Below, piece after piece: positions 1-12,635 of a DNA stretch of 64,000 nt. The stretch's first letter is position 1; each line of letters begins with the position of its first letter. The notes below the pieces were generated by a model. The model ran no database searches. It was not told the DNA's origin and worked only from the letters and a program-made list of their open reading frames with translations. Source of the stretch: Temnothorax longispinosus (lineage: Eukaryota; Arthropoda; Insecta; Hymenoptera; Formicidae); contig NC_092361.1 of the NCBI RefSeq assembly GCF_030848805.1, forward strand, positions 806,001 to 870,000. The letters run 5' to 3'. The translations under genes were made by a program, and so were the position numbers.

Positions 1-389
1 TCATTTTAATCAAAATATAATTCCAATTTGCGTGATTTGCGATTCTACTATAATCTTCTGTACAATAATTTGCTGGCCTTTCAAAATCCGATTTTACGAG
101 AAAATTGCTAAAATAATTCGCACAATTAAATATATGTTACAATGGAATTACTGCGAGCATTATTAATAATTTGATAGCATATCATTAACAGAGATTATCC
201 ATCTTTTTAATCTTGCGCAATTAATTTTTGGTTAGCTGTTTATCTTCTCGCCTTAATCGAATCGTACATCAATCAAGCGCTATCTCCATTTCGAGCATAT
301 CTATTTCGACGATGATCTAAGCGGGAAATGAGAATCTCCAACGACAACTTTATCGTTAAGTACTCACAAGCGCGTTATACGCGACGGAC

Positions 390-980
390 ATGCCTTATCA
401 CTTCTCCGATTCTCTTACGGTCCAATTTACCCCCGAGTTTCTCCGCTCGATTTTCGTAATAGCGTTTCTTCCCGAACTGATGGCGGAGAAATCGCTCGAT
501 ACGCCTATCTCGCGCGAAATTATTCGTCGTTATCGCTGTCTCTTGTGCGAGAAAGAGAGATGGGTTTGTCTTAATGCCCCCTTCCCCTTCTATATATCCC
601 CCGGTCTTTTGAACGCTCGGAAACGAAACATTTCTCTTGGCGTTATATCGCGCGCGAAGCACGCAATCGGCGGGATGAGTTTCAGGCTCCGCATTTATCA
701 ACACACACCCCGAGGTGTATGTATAGCGGCCTTTTCTCTCGCTAAACCTTCAGTTCGAGAGACGGCGCAGGCAGACATAAATTCATTTTTTTTCGAACGC
801 TCCCCGAAGTGCGTGGGCGCGCGCTCTCTGTTAAACGATGCATTCGTCGATACGCGCGCGAGACACCGTAACGCGAGGCGGACGAAATCTACCCTGAAAT
901 CGTTCCCTCGTGAGCGATGCCTACATCCCTCCCAACCCGAGCCGTTCTACAGTTTCCTCTCCATTTCCCATCCAATTTAA
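390..980 (+). other. Longest non-repetitive open frame in the window (196 codons), unrecognised
   Basis: The frame starts at ATG 390 and ends in TAA. It lies in a GC-richer segment (about 360-1120) where stop codons are rarer than in the AT-rich surroundings. A count of the first 60 codons gives roughly 50%, 40% and 52% G+C at positions 1, 2 and 3, only a weak coding signal. The product has an early hydrophobic patch (around residues 18-30) but no transmembrane or signal-peptide pattern I would defend, and no family I recognise. A 109-codon minus-strand frame overlaps it almost fully, the usual picture for a stop-poor island. I see no matching splice sites, so I treat it as unproven. Confidence 0.12.
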
Positions 981-1117
981 ATAGAAAGTTGTCGCGACGC
1001 GAACATTCTTTCCGTCGCTTCTCAAGTTTTCACTGCACCGATGGAAACCGTACGCTGATGCGGCGATGCGCCATCCAGCCTAGACGCGAATATCTCTTAT
1101 CATTGCGCGACTACTGA

Positions 1118-4100
1118 TAAGCGCGAAGATTCAGCGTCGCTCGATAATCGAGTATACTTTTTCATCGGACTGTTATATAATGTCTTACGTGATCGAAAAT
1201 TGTGAAGATACTTGACGTAAGAAAACTCAATTATGCCATGTTTCTTGGCGATGCGATTATACGATTTTTCTCTTCATTAATCTTCTATTCAATAAAATGT
1301 AACGCAAAGATCTGTATATATATTAAACGAGCCATTCCCTCAGTTATTTTAAATTATGCATTTAAGATTTAATTCAATTTAATTCGTCTCGCTCTGTTTC
1401 GCGATATTTTTTCGTAATGTAATATCTAGTGGGATAAATGCATTTGGTAAGTAAATCGAAATTGAACGGATGATATTAATTCTAACGACTGTCCAGCCCT
1501 ATGTCTTCGTTATCGGACACTATAGCGCAGATAAGTTATAGATACGTCGGGCGCTAATAGTTAAGGCAAACTACTTCCCTCAATTATTGGTTTCTACGTG
1601 TTGGTTGGACTGTGGAATTGAATCGGTGGTTCTCTATACGAGGATGTGATAATCACTTGTACCACTTGAGTGCCGGAAGGATATAATCGTAAATAATAGT
1701 AGATATCTTTGCCTATTATTCGCGCGTTCAACGAGATAAATTTTCCTTTAAAAAAATAAGGGGAATATCTTTAATTCATTATTATTTATTAGAGAAGAAA
1801 TAATCTTGTCTATATTTGGCTTAGACTTGTAACTTGTTACATTTAAATTAACTTTTTAGCTCAATTACGATGAAATTATAATAAATGAAATGAGAAAAAT
1901 GGAATAAACAAGTTTCGTATGCTCATCTCTATCGTATTTCGCCGAGTTTGAAGCTAAAAACAGGCGGAAATGCGATGATAAATTTTTTATTTTTGAATTT
2001 AAAATAATAACTTAATGTCAAATCAGCCAGGCTAGCTGTCGAGCATCGCGACGAGCGTTTTATACGTTCCCACCTCGCGATTCCATTATCCGATGAAAAA
2101 TTACTTCGCCGTCAGATACATTCGGAGATGTTTTATTTTCATTCGTAACAATTGCAATTTCGTATCGAGAGAATATCGAATAGTGAGAGCTGGCATTAAG
2201 CCGGAATGTAATGTCGATTTTCTACGTCTCTGCGCAGATACATTTCGACGGCATGGAATTTGTCCACAGCAAAATCCGTGAACTAAAAAGTTTAGAAAAA
2301 AATACATTATATATGTATGTCTTTATATTTTTGTATCTACATAAAAGTATTTTGACTGTCGCAGGATATTTAGATTTTTCAATATGATGTTCAAATGAAT
2401 ATTTTTACTTTATCCGGCTTTCGCTGAAATACGATGTTACTTTCCGATGCTGTGTGTATAGTTAAAAAAAGAAAAAAATCGAGTACAATAATTTTAATTA
2501 TTTCTCTCATGAATACTTATCTTTGATATTTGATGTCGACTTTTATTAGTGAAAATGTCACAATGTTAATAATTATTCCTCGCTTAATAATTAGGGATCC
2601 GAATATTAAGGAAGAACTGTTTCTAAACTTTACGTCAGAAATAAGATATTATTCACTTTTTGCAAGAAAAAACAATTCTGCAGTGGGCATGTAAATGACA
2701 GCAATATATATAGTTTTATTTTTATCAATAATCAATACTCTCTTCTTCAATCATAACCAATTTACGAGACACCTATTTTCATCTCGGTTGTTCAAAATTG
2801 CATCTTTTGACGAAAGTTTCACTTCTGTTTCTTTATAGAATATGAACTTTATAATATATACATAACGAAACCAGTCGCGTCTGTACGAGTCGTACGTGTC
2901 TACATAGAACAAAGAATGTCGTTTCTCGCTGTAATACTTGCCAACACGCTTCACACTTTGGGATGGAGGGAGTTTGGGTCCGCACTGGATACGTGGCAGG
3001 ATACACGCGAACGTCGGGATTACGAAAATCTGAGGATATTAAATATTTGAGATTTAATACTTCCAGCAGCGTCGCATACGTAAACGGGTAGACAGCGAGG
3101 GGGATAGAAAACTCGTTTTCCGGTTTCGCGAAAATGCGGTCGTCTGTTTCTCGACCGGCGCGCGGCGTATGCAGCATCTGAATCGCATTCGCGTGGCTAG
3201 ATCTCTCTCTCCTTGGCAATACCGATCGATATATATTTACTATATTTACGAAAATATCCAACCGAGAGGTTACCCACTAAAGATACCGTATTACCGTATA
3301 AAAGAATTGTTTCCGATAAAATATTGCGCTGTGCATGTTTACGTTTTGTTCCTCGTGACAGATTCTCTCTCGCATCTGTGTATTTGCTTCGTGTAATATC
3401 TTCCCTACGAAATATGCAGTATTCTGTCGTGTCTGCAGGTAATATTTTACTCACTGAAATTATTCCGGGATACGCTAAAAAATATACTCATTGCTTTACA
3501 GAAGAAAAATGGAATTTGATAAAGTATTGCAAAGTTATACATTTTCATTTCATTACTTTCATTAGAGAGAATTTTTTTTTCAACTAACTTCTTTCTTTTT
3601 CTCTTCTTTGTAGCACACATTTTATTTTCCGTGCGAGCAATTTGCGATAATTATTTGCTCTTGCATGAAAATAAGTTTCACAAATAAAGGAAAATATCAA
3701 TAAATTATTCTCCCGTTTATATAAATTAGATAATAGCAAGGAATGGATTTTTATTTGCGATCTACCTTGATTATTATAAAAGCTATCCAATTACGGGCTG
3801 GTTTAAAGTATTATAGAAACCGCAAAAACTTTCCTCTGTCGCGGAACAGCTTTTATTAATACAATTTATTTGATTTGCATTTTTGAAAGTAAAAAGGAAT
3901 AACGAATAAAACCATATAACGATATTTTTATTTACTGGTCTATAATTATGATAGTAAAACGTTGTAAAACCTGAGAGAAAGTGTGACTAACGTTTTTTTA
4001 TTGCGTTCTCGTATTTCGTTCAATGTTACGTAGACATTTTCATAAAACGTTTTATCCGCCCCCGCATAGCTGAGTCGAGTACCAACACCCGTTGCATCGC

Positions 4101-4736
4101 AAATGATAAGAATGCAACTTATAAATACAACATTTTAGAAGATAATACGAGACAGAAGCTGTCTGCTCTATGGGACCATTATCTTAAAGTGCAACGGCAT
4201 GCATACAACAGTTTCTGTATTATCGTACTTATATCTGGTAGTTCAATAAAATCGATATCCCTCAATTCCCAGTTTGGGATTCCGGCGATATCGTCCGGTG
4301 TATGTAAACGATCTTGTATCCGTAGACACGTGGAATAAAAGCAAATAAAGATAATCTCTCCCGGTTATTTTTGAAGATTTATATTCGCTCAAGTTAAATT
4401 AAGAAAAAAAAACTGGTTTAAACGAGATATCGAGATTAATGATTATTGATTGAATTAAAAAGACCGTTTCTCATCGAACTCCCAATAGATATTAATTCAA
4501 GGAACGAATTTGATGATTTTAAGAAAAAACGATGCAAAAAATATCTCAAGCAGTTGACTTTACTCTGAATTCTTAAACGAATATTATAAATTCGAAATCT
4601 CTCAAAGTGCTTTAAGAAACATGAATAATGTAACGCAAAATTATTATATAGGGATTAAGGGGGCAGAGAAGTTACCGAAGTCAATAATCTTGTAAGATAA
4701 GAGTACCTTTACACGACACGGTGTACTCCATTATGT
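1118..4736. other. AT-rich DNA without recognisable genes
   Basis: Contains only short frames (up to 142 codons near 2833-3261, overlapping others on both strands) with no coding signature, and scattered T- and A-rich runs. A slightly GC-richer patch at 2950-3200 has no identifiable content. The weak CAG|GTAATA site at 3438 is the only motif of note. The first 389 bases of the window are similar. Confidence 0.6.
3421..3444 (+). other. Weak candidate juxtaposed splice site
   Basis: A moderately pyrimidine-rich stretch ends in CAG at 3436-3438 and continues with GTAATA. The acceptor half is fair and the donor half mediocre, so this may be chance. It is recorded because it shares the strand of the three stronger sites. 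Confidence 0.15.
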
Positions 4737-5860
4737 TTGCTATATAAACGAGCAATATCGCCGCCATTTCCGGCACACCTGCGTACCACTCTGCCGAGAA
4801 CAGCCGACCGACGCGACGTGACAAGCCTCGCGAACTTATACGCCATAAGATCCGGAGCTGCTTCAGAGAAAAAAAAAGGATACTACGTTCTATGCACGGT
4901 GGACGACTTGATGAACATTAAAACGCGTTTTTCGAGTTTCTGCATTGGAGACTCCGCGATGGGCGAGGACTGATAATATAAACGATCCTTCCCTGGAAAC
5001 GCGGAATATGGGCGACACGGTAGGTGGGTTCTCCCGGCATCAGCTCGAATTACGATGTCACGATTTCTCGTCGGCGAACGTCATCGCGCTGCATGAGCCG
5101 GGTGAATTATTCACCGGCATGTCATCTGACAAAAGCACCCCGGGGTACCGCGCGGAATGCGACTTAAGGCTCGTGTCCGTGGAGCACGCGCCCGGAATAA
5201 TATTCCCGCTTCATTCGCGTGACCAGCCGCGACGACGGGATCCTTACGGGATCTTGGAGGACGCTTTTGGGGCGCTCGAAGGAGACGCGATGCATTTTCC
5301 GACGAATAATTTTCAGCGCCGTTTGCCGATCCTGTAATGGCATTCATAACGAGACGATCTAAATTCCGCTGTCGCATCGCTTCTCCAAAGCCATTCTTTT
5401 AATCACGATGTTTACTCGAGTGCGCAGACGTCGCGCACCGATATGTCGCTTTATAAATGACTCATCGAGACAGATATAAATGAGAAAGACGATAATTGGA
5501 GCGGATAAGTGACATGTGAGAGCGCATTGCTGCTCCGAACTGAAAAATGCGCTATTAACATTCGCTCGTAAAAATGACAAGAACGTCGTGCACGTTGCGT
5601 AATGACGGATATTACCCGCATCCGCGACGTCCCGAATGGCGGCCTACGGGCTACTAGAGACGCTCATAAATCCACTGTGCGTGGCCTAATCGAGCGAAAT
5701 ATACCGAAACCCGTGGTATCCCGAGCGCTCGTTAACCTTTGCTGCGCGACAGCGATGCATCTAAAGTTCATGTCCCCAGGTTGGATCGCGCCGCTCCGGC
5801 GAGCGCGTCAAACGGGAACAAGCTGGACTTTATTACGTGTCACCGGCATGCTGCCGTAGT
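4737..5860. other. GC-rich island with coding-like open frames and an upstream TATA motif
   Basis: This stretch is richer in G+C and CpG than its flanks. TATATAAA lies at 4741-4748, with no matching initiator at the usual spacing. Two + strand frames in it have balanced amino-acid composition: 5008-5337 and 5602-5859. A third frame (4737-4973) and minus-strand frames overlap them. The island may be an exon-bearing piece of an unrecognised gene or a regulatory CpG-rich element inside an intron; sequence alone does not decide. Confidence 0.3.
5008..5337 (+). other. Unrecognised 109-codon open frame with coding-like base periodicity
   Basis: From the ATG at 5008 the frame runs 109 codons to a TAA; it is open upstream to 4915 with no stop. 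A hand count over these codons gives about 64% G+C at position 1, 43% at position 2 and 66% at position 3. A depressed second position is usual for real coding sequence and not expected from simple GC enrichment. The predicted protein is neither repetitive nor arginine/serine-skewed, contains many acidic residues and histidines, and has no signal peptide or membrane segment that I can see. I recognise no family or motif. Several short upstream ATGs precede it, which argues against efficient translation from the TATA at 4741. It could be a lineage-specific small gene, an internal exon or a chance frame in a GC island. Confidence 0.18.
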
Positions 5861-6604
5861 AAAGGATATTGCGGGGGCTTGCTAGGGTATTGTGTGTAGA
5901 GGATAAACAGTCCAATAACGCGCCCCTTAAGGCGTGCTGGACTACATTATTGTGAACCAACATTTATGAAATAACAGTTTTAATATTCCTCTTGTGACTT
6001 TTCATCAAGATCAGAGAACGTTACATTAATTCAAAGTGTAAAACTCGCAAAGGCGCAAAAATGAAGAAATAGAAATATTTTTTTAATTATATATTTTTTA
6101 AGAGAGCCAGTATACTCGTCCTAATTTATCTAAAATGTTTATGTATTTTTACAAACAATGATATAATCGTGACTTGTATCTGTATTTAGAATACGTGGGT
6201 TTTTATTTAAACTTGAGACGAATCGTTTGTTCCTTTATTGGAAAAAGACTCGACAAAACAATGCCGTCGGAAGATATCTGTCAAGACTTTTAGAATCCCT
6301 TTCAAAGAAATCCGAGCATTCTTGATTCCGTGGCGAGACAGCTCAGAGAGGCGAGCAGAGATTAACCGAAAGTTTCACCACGATGTCCCCGTAAACATTC
6401 AACATTGTTCTCGCGAAATAGCGAGCGCGAAGTTATGCCGTAGACGCGTCTCCGCGGATGAACTGTGTATGTCGACGACGTCCCAGAAATTTCTCGGGCT
6501 CGCATTCAACGAGCGATCTCATCTCGTCACGTCTCCCCGTGGCGGCCGTGGCGACGTTTACATACCCTCCCACAGCTTTCTTCCCGCAAGCTCTCGAAAA
6601 GTGA

Positions 6605-6649
<45 letters not shown>

Positions 6650-6663
6650 CCTCTCTCTCCCTC

Positions 6664-6728
<65 letters not shown>

Positions 6729-8341
6729 TTCTCTCTTTCCCTCTCGAGCCTGCCACGATCGCGTCAACGGATTTTTATTGCTCCTTTGCGGTGATGGTCG
6801 AATATACCCTGCGCTTTCCTTCTACCGGCGCCTCATATTTCATCGCCTATCAACTCCCTGGTCGGACTCGATTTCTCGGCACGAAATCACGAAATCCCAC
6901 TGCGCGCTTTCTACCGGCGGGGAATAAAATGCGTCCCGTTCTCGCGGGGACACGAAGGCCACGAAATCCAGTTGTCACGCGCCGCTCGATCCGCATTTGA
7001 TCCATGACTCGGCTGCGCCGAATCGTTTCGGCTTCTCGTGCCAACGTTTCGGCCGTGTCGAGCATCCCCTGCGACATTTGCCGTGCCAAGGATTTCGAGC
7101 TGCAGCGAGAATATTGCGAGCGCATTGGATAAATAACAGTTTCTATTTTCAAGCGATTCCAAATTGAATACCTATATGTCGTCTATATAATGGTTTATCT
7201 CATATCGTAAATTGTGGAACGATGAATCTCGATGTTAATTTTAGAAAAGTAAAAATTAATAAAGCGTGATATATATCGGTTTTTTCTAACTGAATAATGT
7301 AATAAATCAAGTGATACTGATTTGATAATAATAATTTGATAAATGAGTGACGTTATAATGTAACAAGCGCTATTTTCAAAATAAACGTATAATCTTATAA
7401 TATATTTTTAGTTTTAGTTTCGACCATTGTACAGTCTCGATATTTTGGTATCGAGATTTTCATCTAAAAAAACTTTCAGAAATCTGAATTCAAGCGTTAT
7501 TATGGTCTTTACAAGACATCCTATTGTATGTACTGTATTGTATGTACATCGATACATTTTATAGGGCTGTTTAAATTAACCGACTCGGCATTTAGCTACA
7601 AATATGGACATTTGGGATACTTGTGGCCTAGGCATAGAAATAGATATTTTCCCCGCAGAAAATATTTAGGTACAGATTTTCATAGACTCTCGTGTAAAAC
7701 AATATTCCGGTTACTCCTCGTAATATAATTGAAAAGATAGGGAAATGGATGAGAGACACTTTTGTGTCTTCATTTTCGCCGCGTGCAGCCACGTGCGCAG
7801 TCATGCGGAGGACGTTTGCGCACGCACGTGCTTTATACGCGTGCCGCGTGGTTTCGTACGCACGCGTGCATGCTAGAATTACGCAATACCGGCAAGTTAT
7901 GCGAAGCACGCGACTGACTCTAATCCCGTTTATTGCTCTCCTTTTGCCCCGTCGCATTCCTCACGTATTTCCATTTTCTCACCTTCCCGACGCGACGGGG
8001 CGCTCCGGGGCGGCCGGGATGCGAGCGCGGACGGAGAGACGACACCCGCGCCAGAAAACGGCAAAATCGAAAAGCGCGCGAGAAGACGAGAAGACGAAAG
8101 CTGAGAGATCACGAAAAGTCTCGCAATATCGCGACACGCCGTTTATTTCGAGTCGGGAAAACGGTAGAGGCGGAGAATCTTCGGTTTCTCGAAAATGTTC
8201 CACCACAAGTCTCACTGTTTCCGTCATAAAAATGCAAGGATGGCATTGCTCTCGTAACGATGACGTATCTAATTTTGCACTTTATATTCTGACTGACGTA
8301 ACTTTACTTTCGTAATTTCAGTTTTCGTACGAGACGCCTCG
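5861..8341. other. Mixed region: AT-rich flanks and two GC-rich patches
   Basis: Apart from the (CT)n tract, 6740-7140 and 7740-8240 are GC/CpG-rich and carry overlapping frames on both strands (for example 7749-8315, 7933-8229 and 7979-8227), the mark of stop-poor composition and not of genes. 7160-7740 is AT-rich and empty. Confidence 0.5.
6607..6745. repeat. (CT)n microsatellite, imperfect, about 139 bases
   Basis: Runs of CT interrupted by CC, TT and CCC. Frames translated through it give Leu/Ser or Arg/Glu repeats on either strand, so the 229-codon frame at 6238-6927 is an artefact of this repeat. Confidence 0.97.
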
Positions 8342-8355
8342 CCCCCCCCCCCCCC
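8342..8355. repeat. Poly-C run of 14
   Basis: Fourteen consecutive C bases at the edge of a GC-rich island; length is likely to be error-prone or variable. Confidence 0.95.
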
Positions 8356-8930
8356 GACGTCTGTATTTTATATTCTATCCGAGAGAAACACGTAACATAA
8401 CTCTCGGCCTTCTTCCTGAAATATTTTACGAAGTAAGACTTTATTTTTCAACTTCGGGGAAGTGTTTCTAGATTTTTACACCCGCTATCGCTTTGCGACG
8501 AATGATTTTGCCAATTCGATTACGTTAACCAATCTGTTTCTGCGGGCGATTTCGAGCGGGTATACGTTTGAGGTATGTCGATAAGACCGTCAAAGGTGCA
8601 TCGCTAATCGGATGAGGGACGCGCATTTAATTGAGCAAGTTGTCGAAATGCTCGCTTGCATGTGTATGAATATATATCCTAGAAACGCGGCTAGAGTGTT
8701 CGACTATCATGTCCGTCCGGTGTGACCGCCGTGTATATCTTGATTCTAATTTCAATTCCCTTCCGAATTCTATCACTTTTCCCTCGCTTATCGTCTCTGA
8801 ATTCTGAACATAACGGGCGTGTTGTATTTTATTATTTAATATATTACAGAACAAACAAATTAATATGAACTAGTTAATTGATCACAGGAATTTTCTAATT
8901 TTTTCTTACTTTGTAGTTTTATTATTTATA

Positions 8931-8931
<1 letters not shown>

Positions 8932-8990
<59 letters not shown>
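8932..8990. repeat. (CA)n microsatellite, about 29 units
   Basis: Uninterrupted CA dinucleotides, so probably highly length-polymorphic. Confidence 0.98.
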
Positions 8991-8991
<1 letters not shown>

Positions 8992-9164
8992 TCAGAATAT
9001 TATTTATATCAAATCCTCGCTGAAATGACGTTATTGTTTCAATAATGAGCACATTATTATGACAAAACGAAATGCAATAGCAAGCGGATTTATATAACAA
9101 ATAATTTCCGTGGATTCATGATTTGTAACCATCATGAACGTAATAATAGCCATGATATTAATTG

Positions 9165-9168
<4 letters not shown>

Positions 9169-9224
<56 letters not shown>

Positions 9225-9239
9225 CTTTTTTTCTCTCTC
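9169..9239. repeat. (CT)26 tract followed by a T-rich pyrimidine stretch
   Basis: Perfect CT units to 9220, then T/C-rich sequence to 9239. A CAG|GTATTT pair follows at 9252-9260, but intervening purines make it a poor splice site. Confidence 0.97.
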
Positions 9240-11058
9240 ATAGATAGTAATTCAGGTATTTTCGTTTCAGTTTTCATCTTGCAATTAATATATTATCATC
9301 CATTAATCTTCTTATCTAATGTTTACGTGAGTGATATATCTAAATGATATCAGCGTTTGCTGCTAAATACAAATGAATGCATGAATATATAAATGTTCAT
9401 ATCAGATGTCGATTTTATCAACCATACGTCTATATGTACCTATAATGAATATTGTGTAATACTATGCATATTTCTCGTCGTTTTCTCTTCGTGTGCTTGA
9501 TGATTTAAGTATTATAGACAAATTTATCAAATAATCGCGGGCTCGTGTTGATAGAGAAAACTTGGATATAACTCGGTTCGCATTTTACGAATATTCGCGC
9601 GAGCCTAGTATTCGCGCGATATTAGTTTCCTGAGCGATATTTATCAAGATTTCTCCGTAACGCCATCGACTTTTATAGCCAGTCGAGAAAAAGACGCAAA
9701 ACTGATCTAAGTAACGGCCGGACGGCGCGGCGAAAGAAAAGAGTCATTCTGGTTAAATACAAACCCTCGAAGACCAATAATTGGAGTCGACTACGCGGCT
9801 CGCGCGGATATTATGGCAACGAGATCGAAGTGACGACGATTCAAACCGCGTTGGTGGACCTCGAAGATAGGAGAGCTCACTGAACCAATAAATTATCTTC
9901 CTCGCGAAGCTACGACGAGGAGCGCTTTTTTGCAGGCCGCAAAGAGTCCTTTTCACGTCACTGCGCTCCTTATTCCTTTCCGCTTTCGTTACCTCTTAGC
10001 TCGCCCGATTCCTTCCGGTGCACCGGCTATAGATTGTTCGCATGAACACATTGCTCTGTAACAGTATGACTGACAACCCTTTCATGCCTCACGAGTCTAT
10101 TATGCAGGAACTGCGATAAACGCAATACAATCGTGAATAATATATGAATGTAATAGTCTGTATTAACGATTTAAACATTAATATTCTCATGTTTCAATAT
10201 TCCAAGTGGCAACATTGTTTTTCATGTTGATTGTTGATGTATAATCTTGATATTTTATTTTTCTAAATATTTTTTTGTAAAGAAATTATTGTTATTTTAA
10301 AAAATTATTAAAGTATATTTCTATTTTTCTATTGTTACGTGCATATTAACATCAGTAATTAATATATTGAAAATATAAGGCATATTTTTACGGAAAAAGA
10401 GAGAGAGAAAAGAATGAATATTTTAATAAATTTATTATTATTATTTAATCGTTTAAACTAATTTTAACTAAAATATTAATTTCAAAACTATTGTTAGTAT
10501 AAAACCTAAGAAATAAATAAGTTGCCAGCCATCACAGGTTGAATTATATTACTTCAAAATAAAAACTGTATAGCGAAAATAATATTGTGGCATAGAAACG
10601 AAACTAGCTATTGTGATCCAGAATACCATGAAGCGAGAGTTAAAGAATAATAGGTACCTACACCTTTTTTCCATTAATATTTTAAAATAAGAGTTAAAAA
10701 TATTATTTGAAACATTTGACAAGAGAAGGAAGTTGAGCAAAAATAAAACAAGATTTTTATATTAATGTATTTAAGAGTTATATATACATATATGTATGTA
10801 TGTGTATGTGTATATATGTATGTATATGTAGTATATGTATATATGTAGTATACATCTATATAATTATACAGATACATATATGTATTACGTAGATTATTTT
10901 CGAAATTTAGAGTGTCCCGATCATTCAGGCGCCAATTATAAATATTTAGGACACTTATCTTTCACCTTCAAGTGATATCCGTGATATTTTCGTATCGAGA
11001 TAAAGATGGAGGACGGATATTTCAACGAAACATCATTCGAACGTTTCCTCTGGTATTT
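9240..11058. other. AT-rich DNA, no genes seen
   Basis: Nothing recognisable except the low-complexity tract near 10.8 kb and a short GC-richer patch at 9600-10000 with a spurious 67-codon minus frame. Confidence 0.6.
10779..10885. repeat. Compound TA/TG/TATG low-complexity repeat
   Basis: Interleaved TATATG, TGTA and GTATATG units with no fixed period; produces Tyr/Ile/Thr-rich spurious frames on the minus strand. Confidence 0.9.
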
Positions 11059-11099
11059 CTCTAACGTATGATTTTCTCTTTTCTTTGTTCCAGGTGAGT
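11059..11099 (+). other. Strong candidate recursive splice site (ratchet point) 1
   Basis: A pyrimidine-rich tract (11071-11090, interrupted by few purines) ends in CAG at 11091-11093 and runs straight into GTGAGT at 11094-11099, a near-ideal 5' splice site. A CTAAC branch-point match lies at 11061-11065, about 28 bases before the AG. A 3' site fused to a 5' site with no exon between is the known architecture of zero-nucleotide ratchet points in long insect introns, as in Drosophila Ultrabithorax. The upstream exon would be spliced to 11094 and would then present a regenerated donor for the next step. Alternatively this is an ordinary acceptor whose exon happens to begin GTGAGT; that frame stays open for about 30 codons and then stops, and I do not recognise it. 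Confidence 0.6.
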
Positions 11100-11679
11100 A
11101 TCACCGGCGCACCGTCCAATCGCATATGTGATTCGCCGGTATGGATCAGCGGTTCGAGAAAAGAACACGTACACCGCGACGTATAATTTCGCCGGCCGTG
11201 TCTCTTGCACGAACTATCCGAGGTCGATTGCCGCAATCGACGTCGCATAGTTTCTAACAGCTGCGCCGTTGTCGTCCAAGTTCCGACGACGGGAAACTTT
11301 CCGTCATGGGTTCAGCTAATCGTCACAATCAAGTATGTACCTTGCAATGTGCACGATACATAGAACGTACTTTTTCCGTTAATATCAAGCATCGGTGTGG
11401 AAAGATATTGACGCATTATTGACATTCCATACATTAAGAGACACAAACGCATCAAATTCATGAAGTAAATTTTGAACTTAAATAGAAATTCAACATCGAA
11501 GTATCTTATACAAATATTACATTGATACATGCATGATTGCTTGTAATATTAACGGAAATGAAGAAGTGAAGAATTTTAATTGCTTATACAGAGGATATTT
11601 AGAACTGAAAATTAAATGTAATAGCGATAAGGTACGGTATAGAGATTTTATAACTTTCGCGAGCTTTCGAGAGCCCCCG

Positions 11680-11705
11680 GAGTGGATATCGACGGATATC
11701 CACTC
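11680..11705. repeat. Perfect 11-bp hairpin
   Basis: GAGTGGATATC (11680-11690) and its exact complement (11695-11705) flank a four-base loop. It lies 0.6 kb after ratchet point 1. No known role can be assigned. Confidence 0.8.
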
Positions 11706-12635
11706 TATTATTGCGCCAGTTGGAATTTTATGCTTCGACAAAGATCAAAGAATTCGTGCGAGACAATGAAGCGAGACTATGAAATTCCGAATCGATGCCC
11801 CATTCTCAATTGACAAACGTATTTGATCCGGCGGACTTGCTCGTCGAACTGACGACGACGGCGAACGTGCTCCAGCTACTTGACGTGTTACGATGATGCT
11901 CTGACAAAAGCATTCCGCAAGCTATCGATCGACCCCGCGAAGTCAGTTAGTTAAGATTAATTCGACAAAGCCCGTGTGAGACTGCTTAGCTGCTACTTAA
12001 CTTTGTGTTTGCAGTTCTAGAAGTTCTCTTAATGTGTATTACGCGTGACTCGCTCTTGTTGTGCGTAATTAAATTCAAGATGCTCCTATCTAAAGCTGAC
12101 GCGGAAATGTTCCGTTAACATGTATGAATTTAAGCGAGGAGTAGAACGATCCTATCCTAATTCGTGCATACTGCTGGGGGAGTTTGCAAGATACAAGTTG
12201 GAAACTAATAACGTTAGTAAATTGATTATATTTTAGGTATGATACATCTAAATTAGAATTTAATTTATTTACATACAAAAAAATTTTTAATTAACTTTTT
12301 AAAAGCGATCTGCAATTATTTAAAGTATAAATATGTGTGTAAGGTTAAAAAGAAAGGTAATTATTTAAATGTAAATGCATGAATAATTTTCGAACTAGGC
12401 AAAAGTGAATTAAAACATTTTGTTTGATAGAATAAATTTTAATCTTTTCTGTTTGTAATAATCGAATTTTTTAAACAATTCGTGGAATTAACTGGGAACG
12501 ATGAGGGTTTACTGTCGGGGCGGCTTACGTTTTTACATGAATTATTACGCAGCGATAAAATAGATAAGCGCGACTGCTAGCGAGCAGATATCGGATCCCG
12601 AACGACGCGTCCCAGCAATCTATCTTCATCGGTTG

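Noticed and set aside
5900..5960. tRNA-like or hairpin element around AGTCCA...TGGACT
   Set aside because: Only six outer pairs plus a bulged inner stem; no A or B box in the right order.
6238..6927. 229-codon + strand frame
   Set aside because: About a fifth is Leu/Ser from the CT repeat; minus-strand shadows give Arg/Glu repeats, and the flanking parts have no recognisable content.
9230..9262. CT repeat followed by TTCAG|GTATTT
   Set aside because: Purine-rich CATAGATAGTAA separates the tract from the AG, and another AG follows within 20 bases.
12214..12246. ACTAATA followed by TTTTAG|GTATGA
   Set aside because: The branch-point match is fair, but the tract is purine-interrupted and the donor weak; far below the three main sites.
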